This document shows, piece by piece, positions 6,992-14,040 of a stretch of 20,889 bases of DNA. Made by a program: the position numbers and the translations under genes. How positions within the stretch are numbered: the stretch's first letter is position 1; the number at the start of each line of letters is the position of its first letter. Below the pieces are notes generated by a model, which ran no database searches, had not been told where the DNA came from, and saw only the letters and a list, made by a program, of their open reading frames with translations. Source of the stretch: Helicobacter sp. (GTDB lineage Bacteria; Campylobacterota; Campylobacteria; Campylobacterales; Helicobacteraceae); contig NZ_JAFLSB010000009.1 of the NCBI RefSeq assembly GCF_022511165.1, forward strand, positions 1-20,889, in the 5' to 3' direction.

Positions 6992-7782
6992 ATCGCCTCT
7001 TTCATTTGTATAATGGCTCGCTCTAAGCCCACAAACACTGCCCTTGCAATAATGCTATGCCCGATATTAAGCTCACTAATATGAGGAATAGCCGCCACTG
7101 CTTGCACATTTTGATAATTTAAGCCGTGTCCTGCAAAACATTTGAGTGGGCGCGCATCTGTGCTAGAAGTTGCCAAAAGAGCACATTGAGCGAGACTTTC
7201 AAGACTTTCTTGAATCTGCTCCAAAAGCTCTTGTGTGGGTAAATCCATTGCTTTAATACTATGCTGCGTGCGAGAGAGATTGCTATTAGCCATTAGATAA
7301 AGATTTGCATACCTGCCTGTGTGAAGCTCAACTGCATCAGCCCCAAGCTCTCGTGCAAGGAAGATAGATTCTTTTTTAGGGTCGATAAAAAGCGCGCTCG
7401 CAATACCCACAGATTCAAAGGCTTTGAGTGTAGCGCGAATGCTATCATAATGAGTTTCTATATCAAGTCCCCCTTCAGTTGTAATTTCCTCACGTTTTTC
7501 AGGCACAAGTGTAATGCGTTGGGGCTTTAAGGCACATAGAGAATCTACAATCTTTTCATCAAGAGCAGATTCAATATTAATAGGTAATGGACTTGCTTGG
7601 ATAATACGTTTGACATCATTATCGTGAATATGTCGCCTATCTTCGCGTAAATGCAAGGTAATTTGGTTTGCCCCTGCATTTTTTGCCACAAAGACTGCCT
7701 CAAGCGGATCTGGCTCATTAATAGCTCTCGCTTCACGCAAAGTTGCAATATGATCAATATTTACACCTAATCTTATAGCCAT
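6979..7782 (-). CDS. pdxJ: Pyridoxine 5'-phosphate synthase
   Basis: PdxJ condenses deoxyxylulose 5-phosphate with the PdxA product to make pyridoxine 5'-phosphate. It is a 267-residue TIM barrel. Diagnostic segments are RLGVNIDHIATLREAR at the N-terminus, ITLHLREDRRHI, VELHTGRYA, and the C-terminal CFAGHGLNYQNV and ELNIGHSIIARAVF. The ATG at 7782 follows GGAG by five bases, and the ilvH stop TAA overlaps that AAGGAG. The 9-base gap to ilvH and the 13-base overlap with pdxA place it in the middle of a single operon. The B6 cofactor serves the aminotransferases that finish branched-chain amino acid synthesis, a plausible reason for the grouping (inference). Confidence 0.96.
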   Translation of the reverse strand: MAIRLGVNIDHIATLREARAINEPDPLEAVFVAKNAGANQITLHLREDRRHIHDNDVKRIIQASPLPINIESALDEKIVDSLCALKPQRITLVPEKREEITTEGGLDIETHYDSIRATLKAFESVGIASALFIDPKKESIFLARELGADAVELHTGRYANLYLMANSNLSRTQHSIKAMDLPTQELLEQIQESLESLAQCALLATSSTDARPLKCFAGHGLNYQNVQAVAAIPHISELNIGHSIIARAVFVGLERAIIQMKEAMCQR

Positions 7783-7791
7783 ATATACTCC

Positions 7792-8274
7792 TTATTTTTC
7801 CATTGCTATCACGCCACTTCGAACAATTTCCTTTGGATTAAAGGTTTTTATAGCAGCAATAAATTGATTAATCGCGGCTGGTTTGTCAGTAGCAATCACA
7901 ATAATGTATTTTTCATTTGCATTGACAATCTTGCCATTATATGCTTTACAAAGCACTTCTATATCTGCCAAACGCTCACTTAATGGAATCTTTACTAATA
8001 CTGCTTCTTTTTCAAGCAAATCATCATTTGAAACCACACTCACCACAGGAATAAGCTTATGCAACTGCTTAATAATCTGCTCAATAACTACTTCGGAGCC
8101 TTGCGTAACAATGGTTATACGCGAGAGATTGCTATTAGGAATAGGCGCGGTGGTAAGAGATTCTATATTATAGCCTCGCGCAGAAAAAAGCCCAGAGATT
8201 CTTGCAAGCACACTATGCTCATTAATCACATTCACACAAATACTTTTTTTAAGTTCTTTATTCTTTGCTTCCAT
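7792..8274 (-). CDS. ilvH: Acetolactate synthase regulatory (small) subunit
   Basis: Small subunit that activates acetolactate synthase and confers valine feedback inhibition. Its N-terminal ACT domain reads VINEHSVLARISGLFSARGY, followed by SNLSRITIVTQG. A second regulatory domain makes up the C-terminal half. I choose the ATG at 8274 (160 residues) because AAGGA lies six bases upstream. An in-frame ATG at 8292 shares one base with the ilvI stop (TAATG) and would add six residues, but it has no Shine-Dalgarno. Translation is likely coupled to ilvI either way. Confidence 0.93.
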   Translation of the reverse strand: MEAKNKELKKSICVNVINEHSVLARISGLFSARGYNIESLTTAPIPNSNLSRITIVTQGSEVVIEQIIKQLHKLIPVVSVVSNDDLLEKEAVLVKIPLSERLADIEVLCKAYNGKIVNANEKYIIVIATDKPAAINQFIAAIKTFNPKEIVRSGVIAMEK

Positions 8275-8291
8275 TTCACTTCCTTTTGGCA

Positions 8292-9989
8292 TTATTTACG
8301 CTTTTTATGCGGGAGTATCATCTCATAAATCGCCCCACCCATTGGCACCATAGGCAAAACATTTTCGTGTCTATCAATGATAACTTCAATAAATGATACC
8401 TTTTTAGCCTCTAGGGCTTGTTCTAACGCACCTTCAAACTCATCTTTGCGCTCCACTCTAAAGCCCACACCCCCAAAAGATTCTATAAGCTTTACAAAAT
8501 CTGGCTGCAAACTTAAATCTGTATGCGAAAAACGATTATCATAAAAAAGATGCTGCCACTGCCTTACCATTCCTAAATAATTATTATTTAAAATCACATT
8601 AACCACAGCAATCTCATAAGCAACGCAAGTCATTAGCTCTTGAATATTCATTAAAATCGAGCCATCGCCTGTGATATTAACAATCACCTTATCCTCACAC
8701 GCAAGTTTTGCCCCAAGTGCAGCAGGTAGTCCATATCCCATTGTGCCTAGTCCGCCACTGCTTAAAAACTGACGCGGAAAGCTAAAAGGATAAAATTGCG
8801 CTGCCCACATTTGATGCTGTCCTACATCTGTGGTAATAATCGCCTTTTCGCCCAAACGCTTACCAAGCTGCTCAATAACCCATTGGGGCTTAATAGAAAC
8901 CTCACTATCCTCATAGCTTAATGGGTGCTGTTGTTGCAATGAGCGCAAATGCTCTCTCCACTGCGCGATATGCGCTCTCTCATAGCCATTAAGCTCTTGT
9001 ATCATATCACCTAAGACATTCTTTAAATCCCCCACAATAGGATAATCCACACTGATAATTTTACCAATAGAGCTTGGATCTATATCAATATGCGCAATCT
9101 TCGCGTGTTTTGCAAAAGCGCTCAATTTGCCTGTTACCCTATCATCAAAACGCGCACCTAAACATACGAGCAAATCACATTCACTCACCGCCATATTTGC
9201 TGCATAAGTCCCGTGCATTCCAAGCATTCCAAGCAAATTTTCATCATCATAGGCTAAGACACCAAGCCCTAATAAAGTCTCTACGCAAGGAATCCCTGTG
9301 TAATGAGAGAGTTCTTTAATCTCTTTTGCTGCATTAGAGAGTATCGCTCCTCCACCGATATATAAAAGTGGCTTCTTTGCTTCTTTGATAGCGGCACAAA
9401 GTTTTTTAATTTGACGTGGATTGCCCTTAATCGTAGGCTTATAACTTTGCAATGCAATAGAATCCGGATAATCAAAAAGACCGAGTGTTGCCGTAACATC
9501 TTTTGGAATATCTACAAGCACCGGACCTTGCCTCCCACTGCGTGCAATATAAAACGCCTCTTTTAGGATTCGAGGAAGCTCCTCAATATTGCGCACCAAA
9601 AAATTATGCTTCGTGCAAGGACGAGAAATACCCACTGCATCAATTTCTTGGAAAGAATCTGTGCCAATTTGTGTAATAGGCACTTGTCCGCTAATAACCA
9701 CAAGCGGAATAGAATCTGTATAAGCCGTAGCTATGCCTGTAATGGCATTTGTAAAGCCCGGACCAGAAGTGATAATTGCCACACCCACTTCGCCACTACT
9801 TCGCGCATAGCCATCAGCTGCGTGTACTGCGCCCTGCTCGTGTCGCGCGAGAATATGATTAAAATACTGCTGTTTATAAATCTCATCATAAATATATAAA
9901 ACCGCACCTCCGGGATATCCAAATACGACCTTTACGCCTTCTAAGTGCAAGGCTTTAATAATCATTTGCGCCCCTGTTAGCTTCTTCAT
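8292..9989 (-). CDS. ilvI: Acetolactate synthase catalytic (large) subunit
   Basis: ThDP-dependent acetohydroxyacid synthase, the first common step of valine, leucine and isoleucine synthesis. It has 565 residues from the ATG at 9989. The N-terminal ThDP domain has GYPGGAVL and the catalytic Glu51 (RHEQGAVHAADGYAR). A central FAD-binding domain follows. The C-terminal domain carries the Mg-ThDP motif GDGSILMNIQEL...NNNYLG near residue 440. The start is set by AAAGGGG five bases upstream. An upstream in-frame TTG at 10025 lies in the likely promoter and is rejected. This is the first gene of the ilvI-ilvH-pdxJ-pdxA run. The symbol could equally be ilvB. Confidence 0.95.
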   Translation of the reverse strand: MKKLTGAQMIIKALHLEGVKVVFGYPGGAVLYIYDEIYKQQYFNHILARHEQGAVHAADGYARSSGEVGVAIITSGPGFTNAITGIATAYTDSIPLVVISGQVPITQIGTDSFQEIDAVGISRPCTKHNFLVRNIEELPRILKEAFYIARSGRQGPVLVDIPKDVTATLGLFDYPDSIALQSYKPTIKGNPRQIKKLCAAIKEAKKPLLYIGGGAILSNAAKEIKELSHYTGIPCVETLLGLGVLAYDDENLLGMLGMHGTYAANMAVSECDLLVCLGARFDDRVTGKLSAFAKHAKIAHIDIDPSSIGKIISVDYPIVGDLKNVLGDMIQELNGYERAHIAQWREHLRSLQQQHPLSYEDSEVSIKPQWVIEQLGKRLGEKAIITTDVGQHQMWAAQFYPFSFPRQFLSSGGLGTMGYGLPAALGAKLACEDKVIVNITGDGSILMNIQELMTCVAYEIAVVNVILNNNYLGMVRQWQHLFYDNRFSHTDLSLQPDFVKLIESFGGVGFRVERKDEFEGALEQALEAKKVSFIEVIIDRHENVLPMVPMGGAIYEMILPHKKRK

Positions 9990-10024
9990 ACATACCCCTT
10001 TGTTTTGCGTATCAAAAAGGCTCA

Positions 10025-10030
10025 ATCATA
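10025..10030 (-). promoter_or_regulatory. Candidate -10 of the ilvI operon
   Basis: TATGAT on the minus strand, preceded by the T-rich TTTTAGG, lies 36 bases upstream of the ilvI start codon. No -35 consensus is visible, which is common in campylobacteria. Only two very short ORFs occur in the leader and neither contains a run of Ile, Leu or Val codons, so no attenuator is apparent. Confidence 0.35.
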
Positions 10031-10174
10031 CCTAAAATTTGTTTAACATATAACACAAACACACAATGCAATTTCTGCGCTTTTAGGCTATGTTTTGTAT
10101 TTTTTACGCTTTTTTAAAACTCAAAAAGAATTAATTTTATATGCTCTATATGCGAGTTTTTATGTAAGTTTGGT

Positions 10175-10180
10175 TAAAAT
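10175..10180 (+). promoter_or_regulatory. Candidate -10 of the lipoprotein-hydrolase pair
   Basis: TAAAAT, preceded by the T-rich GTTTTTATGTAAGTTTGGT, lies 34 bases upstream of the lipoprotein start. The alternating T-rich stretch upstream of the -10 is characteristic of campylobacterial sigma70 promoters. No other promoter candidate for this pair stands out. Confidence 0.45.
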
Positions 10181-10214
10181 AGGCATTTTTAATTTTAAAC
10201 TTAAAGGAGCAAAA

Positions 10215-10604
10215 ATGCTAAAGAAATTCGTGACTTTGATTATGGGCATAACGCTTGGAGTATTTTTTGTTGGTTGTGGAAGCTCGCCTAAAGATGTGGC
10301 GGTATCTTTTATGGAAGATGCATATAAGGGCAATGGTGATAAACTCATTAAATATGTGTATATCCCTAAAAAAGAAGAAATCGGAGGAAAAGAATTGGCT
10401 GAAGGTAAACTCAAAGCCGCCGCACAAAGAGCCAAAGAAACTGCACAAGAAGCCGGTGGTTTAAAGAATATTGAAGTCGTATCCGAAGAAATAAAAGAAA
10501 AAAGTGCACATATCGAACTGCGTGTGCATTTTAAAAATGGTAATCACAAAGTTGAAAATGTAAGACTAGTTAATGATGATGGTAAATGGAAAATTAGGCT
10601 TTAG
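10215..10604 (+). CDS. Small DUF4878-type lipoprotein
   Basis: 129 residues. The N-terminus is a lipoprotein signal: MLKK, a hydrophobic core, then the lipobox FVGC with Cys21, so the mature protein is lipid-anchored outside the inner membrane. The mature part (SSPKDVAVSFMEDAYKGN..., then a Lys/Glu/Ala-rich helix, then alternating strands ending VNDDGKWKIRL) resembles the DUF4878 / NTF2-like fold of small lipoproteins; no enzymatic residues are evident. The ATG at 10215 has AAAGGAG six bases upstream. The open frame extends back to 10095, but that part covers the promoter and is not coding. The next gene starts inside its 3' end. Function unknown. Confidence 0.88.
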   Translation: MLKKFVTLIMGITLGVFFVGCGSSPKDVAVSFMEDAYKGNGDKLIKYVYIPKKEEIGGKELAEGKLKAAAQRAKETAQEAGGLKNIEVVSEEIKEKSAHIELRVHFKNGNHKVENVRLVNDDGKWKIRL

Positions 10605-11211
10605 GGTATTATATATTGGCGCTTTTTGTGCCATTATGAGCATTATAGTAGGTGCTATAATGCTCTATCCTACCGCTTCCCAACCCCCCACACTCTCTCA
10701 CAAAGACTTGCATTCCCTCCCTCCACTTGAAATAGGTGATATTATCCTGCGCGAGGGTATAGGCATAGAGAGCATCGTTATTCAAAAATTAAGCCATCAT
10801 CGCTACACACACATTGGTTTAGTTGTGAGCAATAAGCCTATTATGATTTTGCACGCTACGCCCGATGATAATCCTTTTAAGCCCAATCAAGTGATTCTAA
10901 GCTCCTTTGATGAATTTCTTTTTCACGCACGAGATATTGCAATCAAACGTTTTCCTTTAAATCCTACTACACAAGAGCAAATCATCTTACACTCAAGCCT
11001 ATGGCTTGGCAAACCCTTTGTGCTAAACACAGATGCAAATGCACTCTATTGCACCACCTTGCTCAAAGAAATTCTTTCGCCTTTTATTCCGCTTGATGTA
11101 GCCTATGAATATATTGACTTTCCCGCTTTTAAGGGTGCATATCTCTTCCCCAAGGCATTTTTTGAAGATACACATTCTACTTTAATTTATGAAAGCAAAG
11201 CTCATTTATAG
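10573..11211 (+). CDS. YiiX-like membrane-anchored cysteine hydrolase
   Basis: Permuted NlpC/P60 (papain-like) hydrolase of the YiiX/YebB type, 212 residues. One N-terminal hydrophobic segment (about 12-31) anchors it, with the enzyme domain outside. The family pattern is visible: an EIGDIILREG strand at 53-62, His80 in YTHIGLVV, and the candidate nucleophile Cys160 in ALYCTTLLKE. The Cys-after-His order is the circular permutation typical of this group. Relatives act on amide bonds in peptidoglycan or lipids; the substrate here is unknown. The start overlaps the lipoprotein gene by 32 bases and has no clear Shine-Dalgarno, so translation is probably coupled. Three ATG codons in a row leave the exact start uncertain by two residues. 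Confidence 0.78.
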   Translation: MMMVNGKLGFRVLYIGAFCAIMSIIVGAIMLYPTASQPPTLSHKDLHSLPPLEIGDIILREGIGIESIVIQKLSHHRYTHIGLVVSNKPIMILHATPDDNPFKPNQVILSSFDEFLFHARDIAIKRFPLNPTTQEQIILHSSLWLGKPFVLNTDANALYCTTLLKEILSPFIPLDVAYEYIDFPAFKGAYLFPKAFFEDTHSTLIYESKAHL

Positions 11212-11215
11212 AATC

Positions 11216-12619
11216 TTATGCTTTATCTCCCATAACAAGCCCCATTTTGCCCGGATTGAGGATATTATTTGGATCAAAAGCCTTCTTAATGCGCGCAAAC
11301 AAATCCATTTCTGCCTCACTAAAAGCTAGGCGCATAAAAGGAGCTTTAGAAAGCCCTATGCCGTGCTCTCCACTCAATGTCCCCTCCAAAGCAATGGCGA
11401 TTTTGAAAATCTCCTCTATGCACTCATAGCCTTTTTGCAATTCCTCTTTATTATTTGGATCTGGCACCATTACATTCACATGTACATTTCCATCGCCTGT
11501 ATGCCCAAAGCAAGGAATCTTAAAATGATATTTTTTATTGAGCTCTGCTATGGAGCTAAGTAGCTCTGGAAGCGCGGAACGCGGGACGGTAATGTCTTCA
11601 TTAAGCTTTTTCTTGCCATAAATAGTAATACTCTGGCTGACATTGCGTCTTGCAAACCATAGATTCTGTGCCTCTGCATCATCTTTTGCGATTCTAAAAT
11701 CAACACAACCATTTTCTTTGAATCTCGCCGATATAACCTCAAGCTGAAAATCTAGCTGCTCTTGCAAATCACCATCAACTTGTGTGATAAGGATTGCTCC
11801 GGCATCTATGGGTAAGCCTTTGTGAAAACGCTCTTCTACTGCACGAATACTCAAATTATCTAAAAACTCCATTGCCACAGGTGTGATTCCACTTGCCATT
11901 GTCTTATAGACTGCATTCATCGCGGATTCTATACTTGGAAACACCCCCATTGCCGAGCGCGAAAATTTAGGCTTTGCAATGAGCTTAAGCGTAATCTCTG
12001 TAATCACAGCGAGATTCCCTTCGCTTGCTATCAAAATCCCCGCAACATTAAATCCTGCAACATCTTTTATCGTCTTTTTTCCCGCACGTATCACATCGCC
12101 ATTAGGAAGCACTGCACGCAATGCCATTACATAATCTTTTGTAATGCCATATTTTGCCGCACGCATACCGCCGGCATTTTCGCTGACATTGCCTCCAAGC
12201 GTGCTGTATTCTTGACTTGCTGGATCTGGAGGGTAAAAAAGTCCTCTCTTTTCAACGGCTTCTTGAAATATTTTATTGACTACACCCGGCTGCACCCTCG
12301 CGATGAGATTCTTTTCATCAATCTCTAAAATACGATTAAAATGCCGCTCCATTGCAAGAATAATCCCACCATTAACAGGCAAAGCTCCACCGGTAAAGCC
12401 ACTCCCCGCACCTCTTGGAATAACTGAAATCTTGTGAGTATTGCAATAGGCTAATACTGCGCTTACATCTTGCTCATTGCGTGGAAACACGACTGCTTCA
12501 GGCTCATAACGTTCCCTTGTCGCATCATAGCAATATGCTACTAAATGCGCCCTATCATCATAGCAATTCTCCTCTCCCACAATGCGCTTGAGGGCTTGAA
12601 TATGAGATGAATGAAGCAT
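11216..12619 (-). CDS. glcD: FAD-linked oxidase, glycolate/lactate oxidase subunit GlcD-like
   Basis: 467 residues. The N-terminal PCMH-type FAD-binding domain has EAVVFPRNEQDVSAVL, VIPRGAGSGFTGGALP and LGGNVSENAGGMRAAKYG. The C-terminal FAD-oxidase domain has CFGHTGDGNVHVN, the catalytic-region GTLSGEHGIGLSK and the closing FDPNNILNPGKMG. The family oxidises 2-hydroxyacids (D-lactate, glycolate) and passes electrons to the quinone pool. In Helicobacter the real substrate could be D-lactate, so the symbol is by family. Its Shine-Dalgarno AAGGAG is formed by the last codons of pgbA, three bases before the gap to this ATG. It is the last gene of the csd3 operon and converges with the YiiX-like gene with a 4-base gap. 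Confidence 0.9.
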   Translation of the reverse strand: MLHSSHIQALKRIVGEENCYDDRAHLVAYCYDATRERYEPEAVVFPRNEQDVSAVLAYCNTHKISVIPRGAGSGFTGGALPVNGGIILAMERHFNRILEIDEKNLIARVQPGVVNKIFQEAVEKRGLFYPPDPASQEYSTLGGNVSENAGGMRAAKYGITKDYVMALRAVLPNGDVIRAGKKTIKDVAGFNVAGILIASEGNLAVITEITLKLIAKPKFSRSAMGVFPSIESAMNAVYKTMASGITPVAMEFLDNLSIRAVEERFHKGLPIDAGAILITQVDGDLQEQLDFQLEVISARFKENGCVDFRIAKDDAEAQNLWFARRNVSQSITIYGKKKLNEDITVPRSALPELLSSIAELNKKYHFKIPCFGHTGDGNVHVNVMVPDPNNKEELQKGYECIEEIFKIAIALEGTLSGEHGIGLSKAPFMRLAFSEAEMDLFARIKKAFDPNNILNPGKMGLVMGDKA

Positions 12620-12622
12620 TTT

Positions 12623-13393
12623 TTACTCCTTAGTCTTAAGATGAAAGGCTTGAAGATAAGGGCTTAAGAGATTATCATAATAGCTAAAATATTGACGCGA
12701 TTTTTTTGAGCGCAATTTGCTTGCAAGTGAGCCGGTATTAATATTGGCAATACGAGAGAAAAATGGCGAATTTGTGTGTTCTAGGCTTGGTTTTGGCAAG
12801 GCTATTTCTTCTAAAAGCGCAAAACTTTGGCAATCAAGCACATTGATACCATTTGAAGCAAAAACATAAATGAGCCCTATGCTATAAGTGCTACAAAAAT
12901 CCTTGAAATGCTTGGGTTTTGGATCATTTATGCCATCTTTTGCCAAAAATGCAGCAAATACATCAATGTGCATAAAATGCGTTTGCTCTTGTGGAGGGAG
13001 ATTTTCATTATAAGAGAGAATCTGATTATAGCTTGTTTGATCTGGAGCTATGGCTATGGCTTTATTATAAAATCCTCCAAAAAGCACCTCATCGCCTTGT
13101 ACTGGAGTAGCTGTGGGCGTGGGGAGATATTTTTGCTCAATACTATCAAATGGTGCATATTCCGCATAAGCCACACCATCTTTAATCTGCGTAATACGCG
13201 CATTGGCAATAATCACATTATAGCCCTCTTTATGCGTGAGAATAATGCCACTCTGCCCGATTTTAAAATGTTTTGCAGGAAAACTTACAGATTTAGCCCC
13301 TACATCGCTAATGCGCTCCCTTACAGGGCTTGTCTCAAGCCCATATAGCATATTTACACATAATAACCCCAATGCCCACGCTATGCCTCTCAT
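12623..13393 (-). CDS. pgbA: Plasminogen-binding protein PgbA-like (short form)
   Basis: I recognise the N-terminal domain of Helicobacter PgbA/PgbB from sequence style (FPAKHFKIGQSGIILTH, then YNVIIANARITQIKDGVAYAEY) and from its place directly upstream of glcD, as HP0508 sits before HP0509. A signal peptide covers residues 1-18. I recall the H. pylori proteins as much longer, with an extended C-terminal region and a terminal lysine needed for plasminogen binding. This one is 256 residues and ends KTKE, so that activity is doubtful. The start at 13393 is preferred because AGGAG lies five bases upstream; an ATG three bases earlier is also in frame. It shares one base with the Nudix stop (TGATG). 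Confidence 0.75.
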   Translation of the reverse strand: MRGIAWALGLLCVNMLYGLETSPVRERISDVGAKSVSFPAKHFKIGQSGIILTHKEGYNVIIANARITQIKDGVAYAEYAPFDSIEQKYLPTPTATPVQGDEVLFGGFYNKAIAIAPDQTSYNQILSYNENLPPQEQTHFMHIDVFAAFLAKDGINDPKPKHFKDFCSTYSIGLIYVFASNGINVLDCQSFALLEEIALPKPSLEHTNSPFFSRIANINTGSLASKLRSKKSRQYFSYYDNLLSPYLQAFHLKTKE

Positions 13394-14040
13394 CATTGCT
13401 CCTGCCCCCTAGCTTGCGCTTTTAATCTCTCATAATGGCGTAAAAACCACAACACCCCAAAGCTCAAGCCGGGCGTCTTGATAATATGCGAATCATACAC
13501 AAATGCTTCTACATCGCTGACTTTCACAAGCACAGATTCTATCACTTCACCATCAACACCGCCCCCTGCATTTACTCTTTGGCTTTCATCTATGGACGCA
13601 TAAAATAAGCTTTGTTTTGCCCCACTATGCCCAACAGCCGTAGAAAAAGTAGTAATAAACTCAAGCGAATCCACCTTATATCCACATTCTTCAAGCACTT
13701 CTTCTTGCGCAATCTGCTCTTTAGTTTTATCTTTTTTATCGACAAGCCCAGCACAAAGCTCATAAGTATAACCCAAAGCTTGTGTATGGGCGTCTATATG
13801 GGTGAGGGTATCTTCATTAGGAAGCATTCGCGCAAAAACTGCGGGGCGGAACTGCTTCACAAAAAGTAAGCTATCCTCTTTGTGATGATAAAGCACAATG
13901 GCTACAGAATCTAAACTTTGCATAAAATCCCAGCTGCGCTTTACTCCATTCTCACTATAAAGCATTCTGCGAGGCTTAATATAAGGAGAATCAACGCATT
14001 GACAAAAACTTATATCGCTAATATGTGAAAAATTTTTCAT
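13393..14040 (-). CDS. Nudix hydrolase, nucleotide-sugar/ADP-ribose pyrophosphatase type
   Basis: 215 residues. The Nudix box is recognisable as GLVDKKDKTKEQIAQEEVLE, continuing ECGY. It is the variant with a longer first loop found in UDP-sugar and ADP-ribose diphosphatases (NUDT14/YffH type), and the usual Arg of REUXEE is Glu. Supporting segments are VKQFRPAVFAR (substrate strand) and TTFSTAVGHSGAKQSLFYA. The expected reaction is cleavage of a nucleoside diphosphate sugar to two monophosphates; the actual substrate is unknown. The ATG overlaps the csd3 stop by four bases (ATGA) and has no strong Shine-Dalgarno, indicating coupling. I recall a gene in the same place in H. pylori, between csd3 and pgbA. 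Confidence 0.85.
   Translation of the reverse strand: MKNFSHISDISFCQCVDSPYIKPRRMLYSENGVKRSWDFMQSLDSVAIVLYHHKEDSLLFVKQFRPAVFARMLPNEDTLTHIDAHTQALGYTYELCAGLVDKKDKTKEQIAQEEVLEECGYKVDSLEFITTFSTAVGHSGAKQSLFYASIDESQRVNAGGGVDGEVIESVLVKVSDVEAFVYDSHIIKTPGLSFGVLWFLRHYERLKAQARGQEQ

Noticed and set aside
9990..10025. ilvI starting at an upstream TTG at 10025
   Set aside because: The TTG overlaps the candidate -10 and has no ribosome-binding site; the ATG at 9989 has AAAGGGG at good spacing and gives the usual N-terminus.
9990..10094. Leader peptide and attenuator ahead of ilvI
   Set aside because: Only two five-codon ORFs (MLNKF and MIEPF) occur in the leader; neither has runs of Ile, Leu or Val codons and no terminator hairpin follows.
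10095..10214. N-terminal extension of the small lipoprotein
   Set aside because: It covers the candidate promoter, lacks a ribosome-binding site, and would hide the lipoprotein signal that starts at 10215.
12908..13348. 146-codon plus-strand ORF opposite pgbA
   Set aside because: It is the complement of a well-supported gene, has no ribosome-binding site, and its translation is a biased mixture of Ile, Lys, Cys and Arg without any recognisable pattern.
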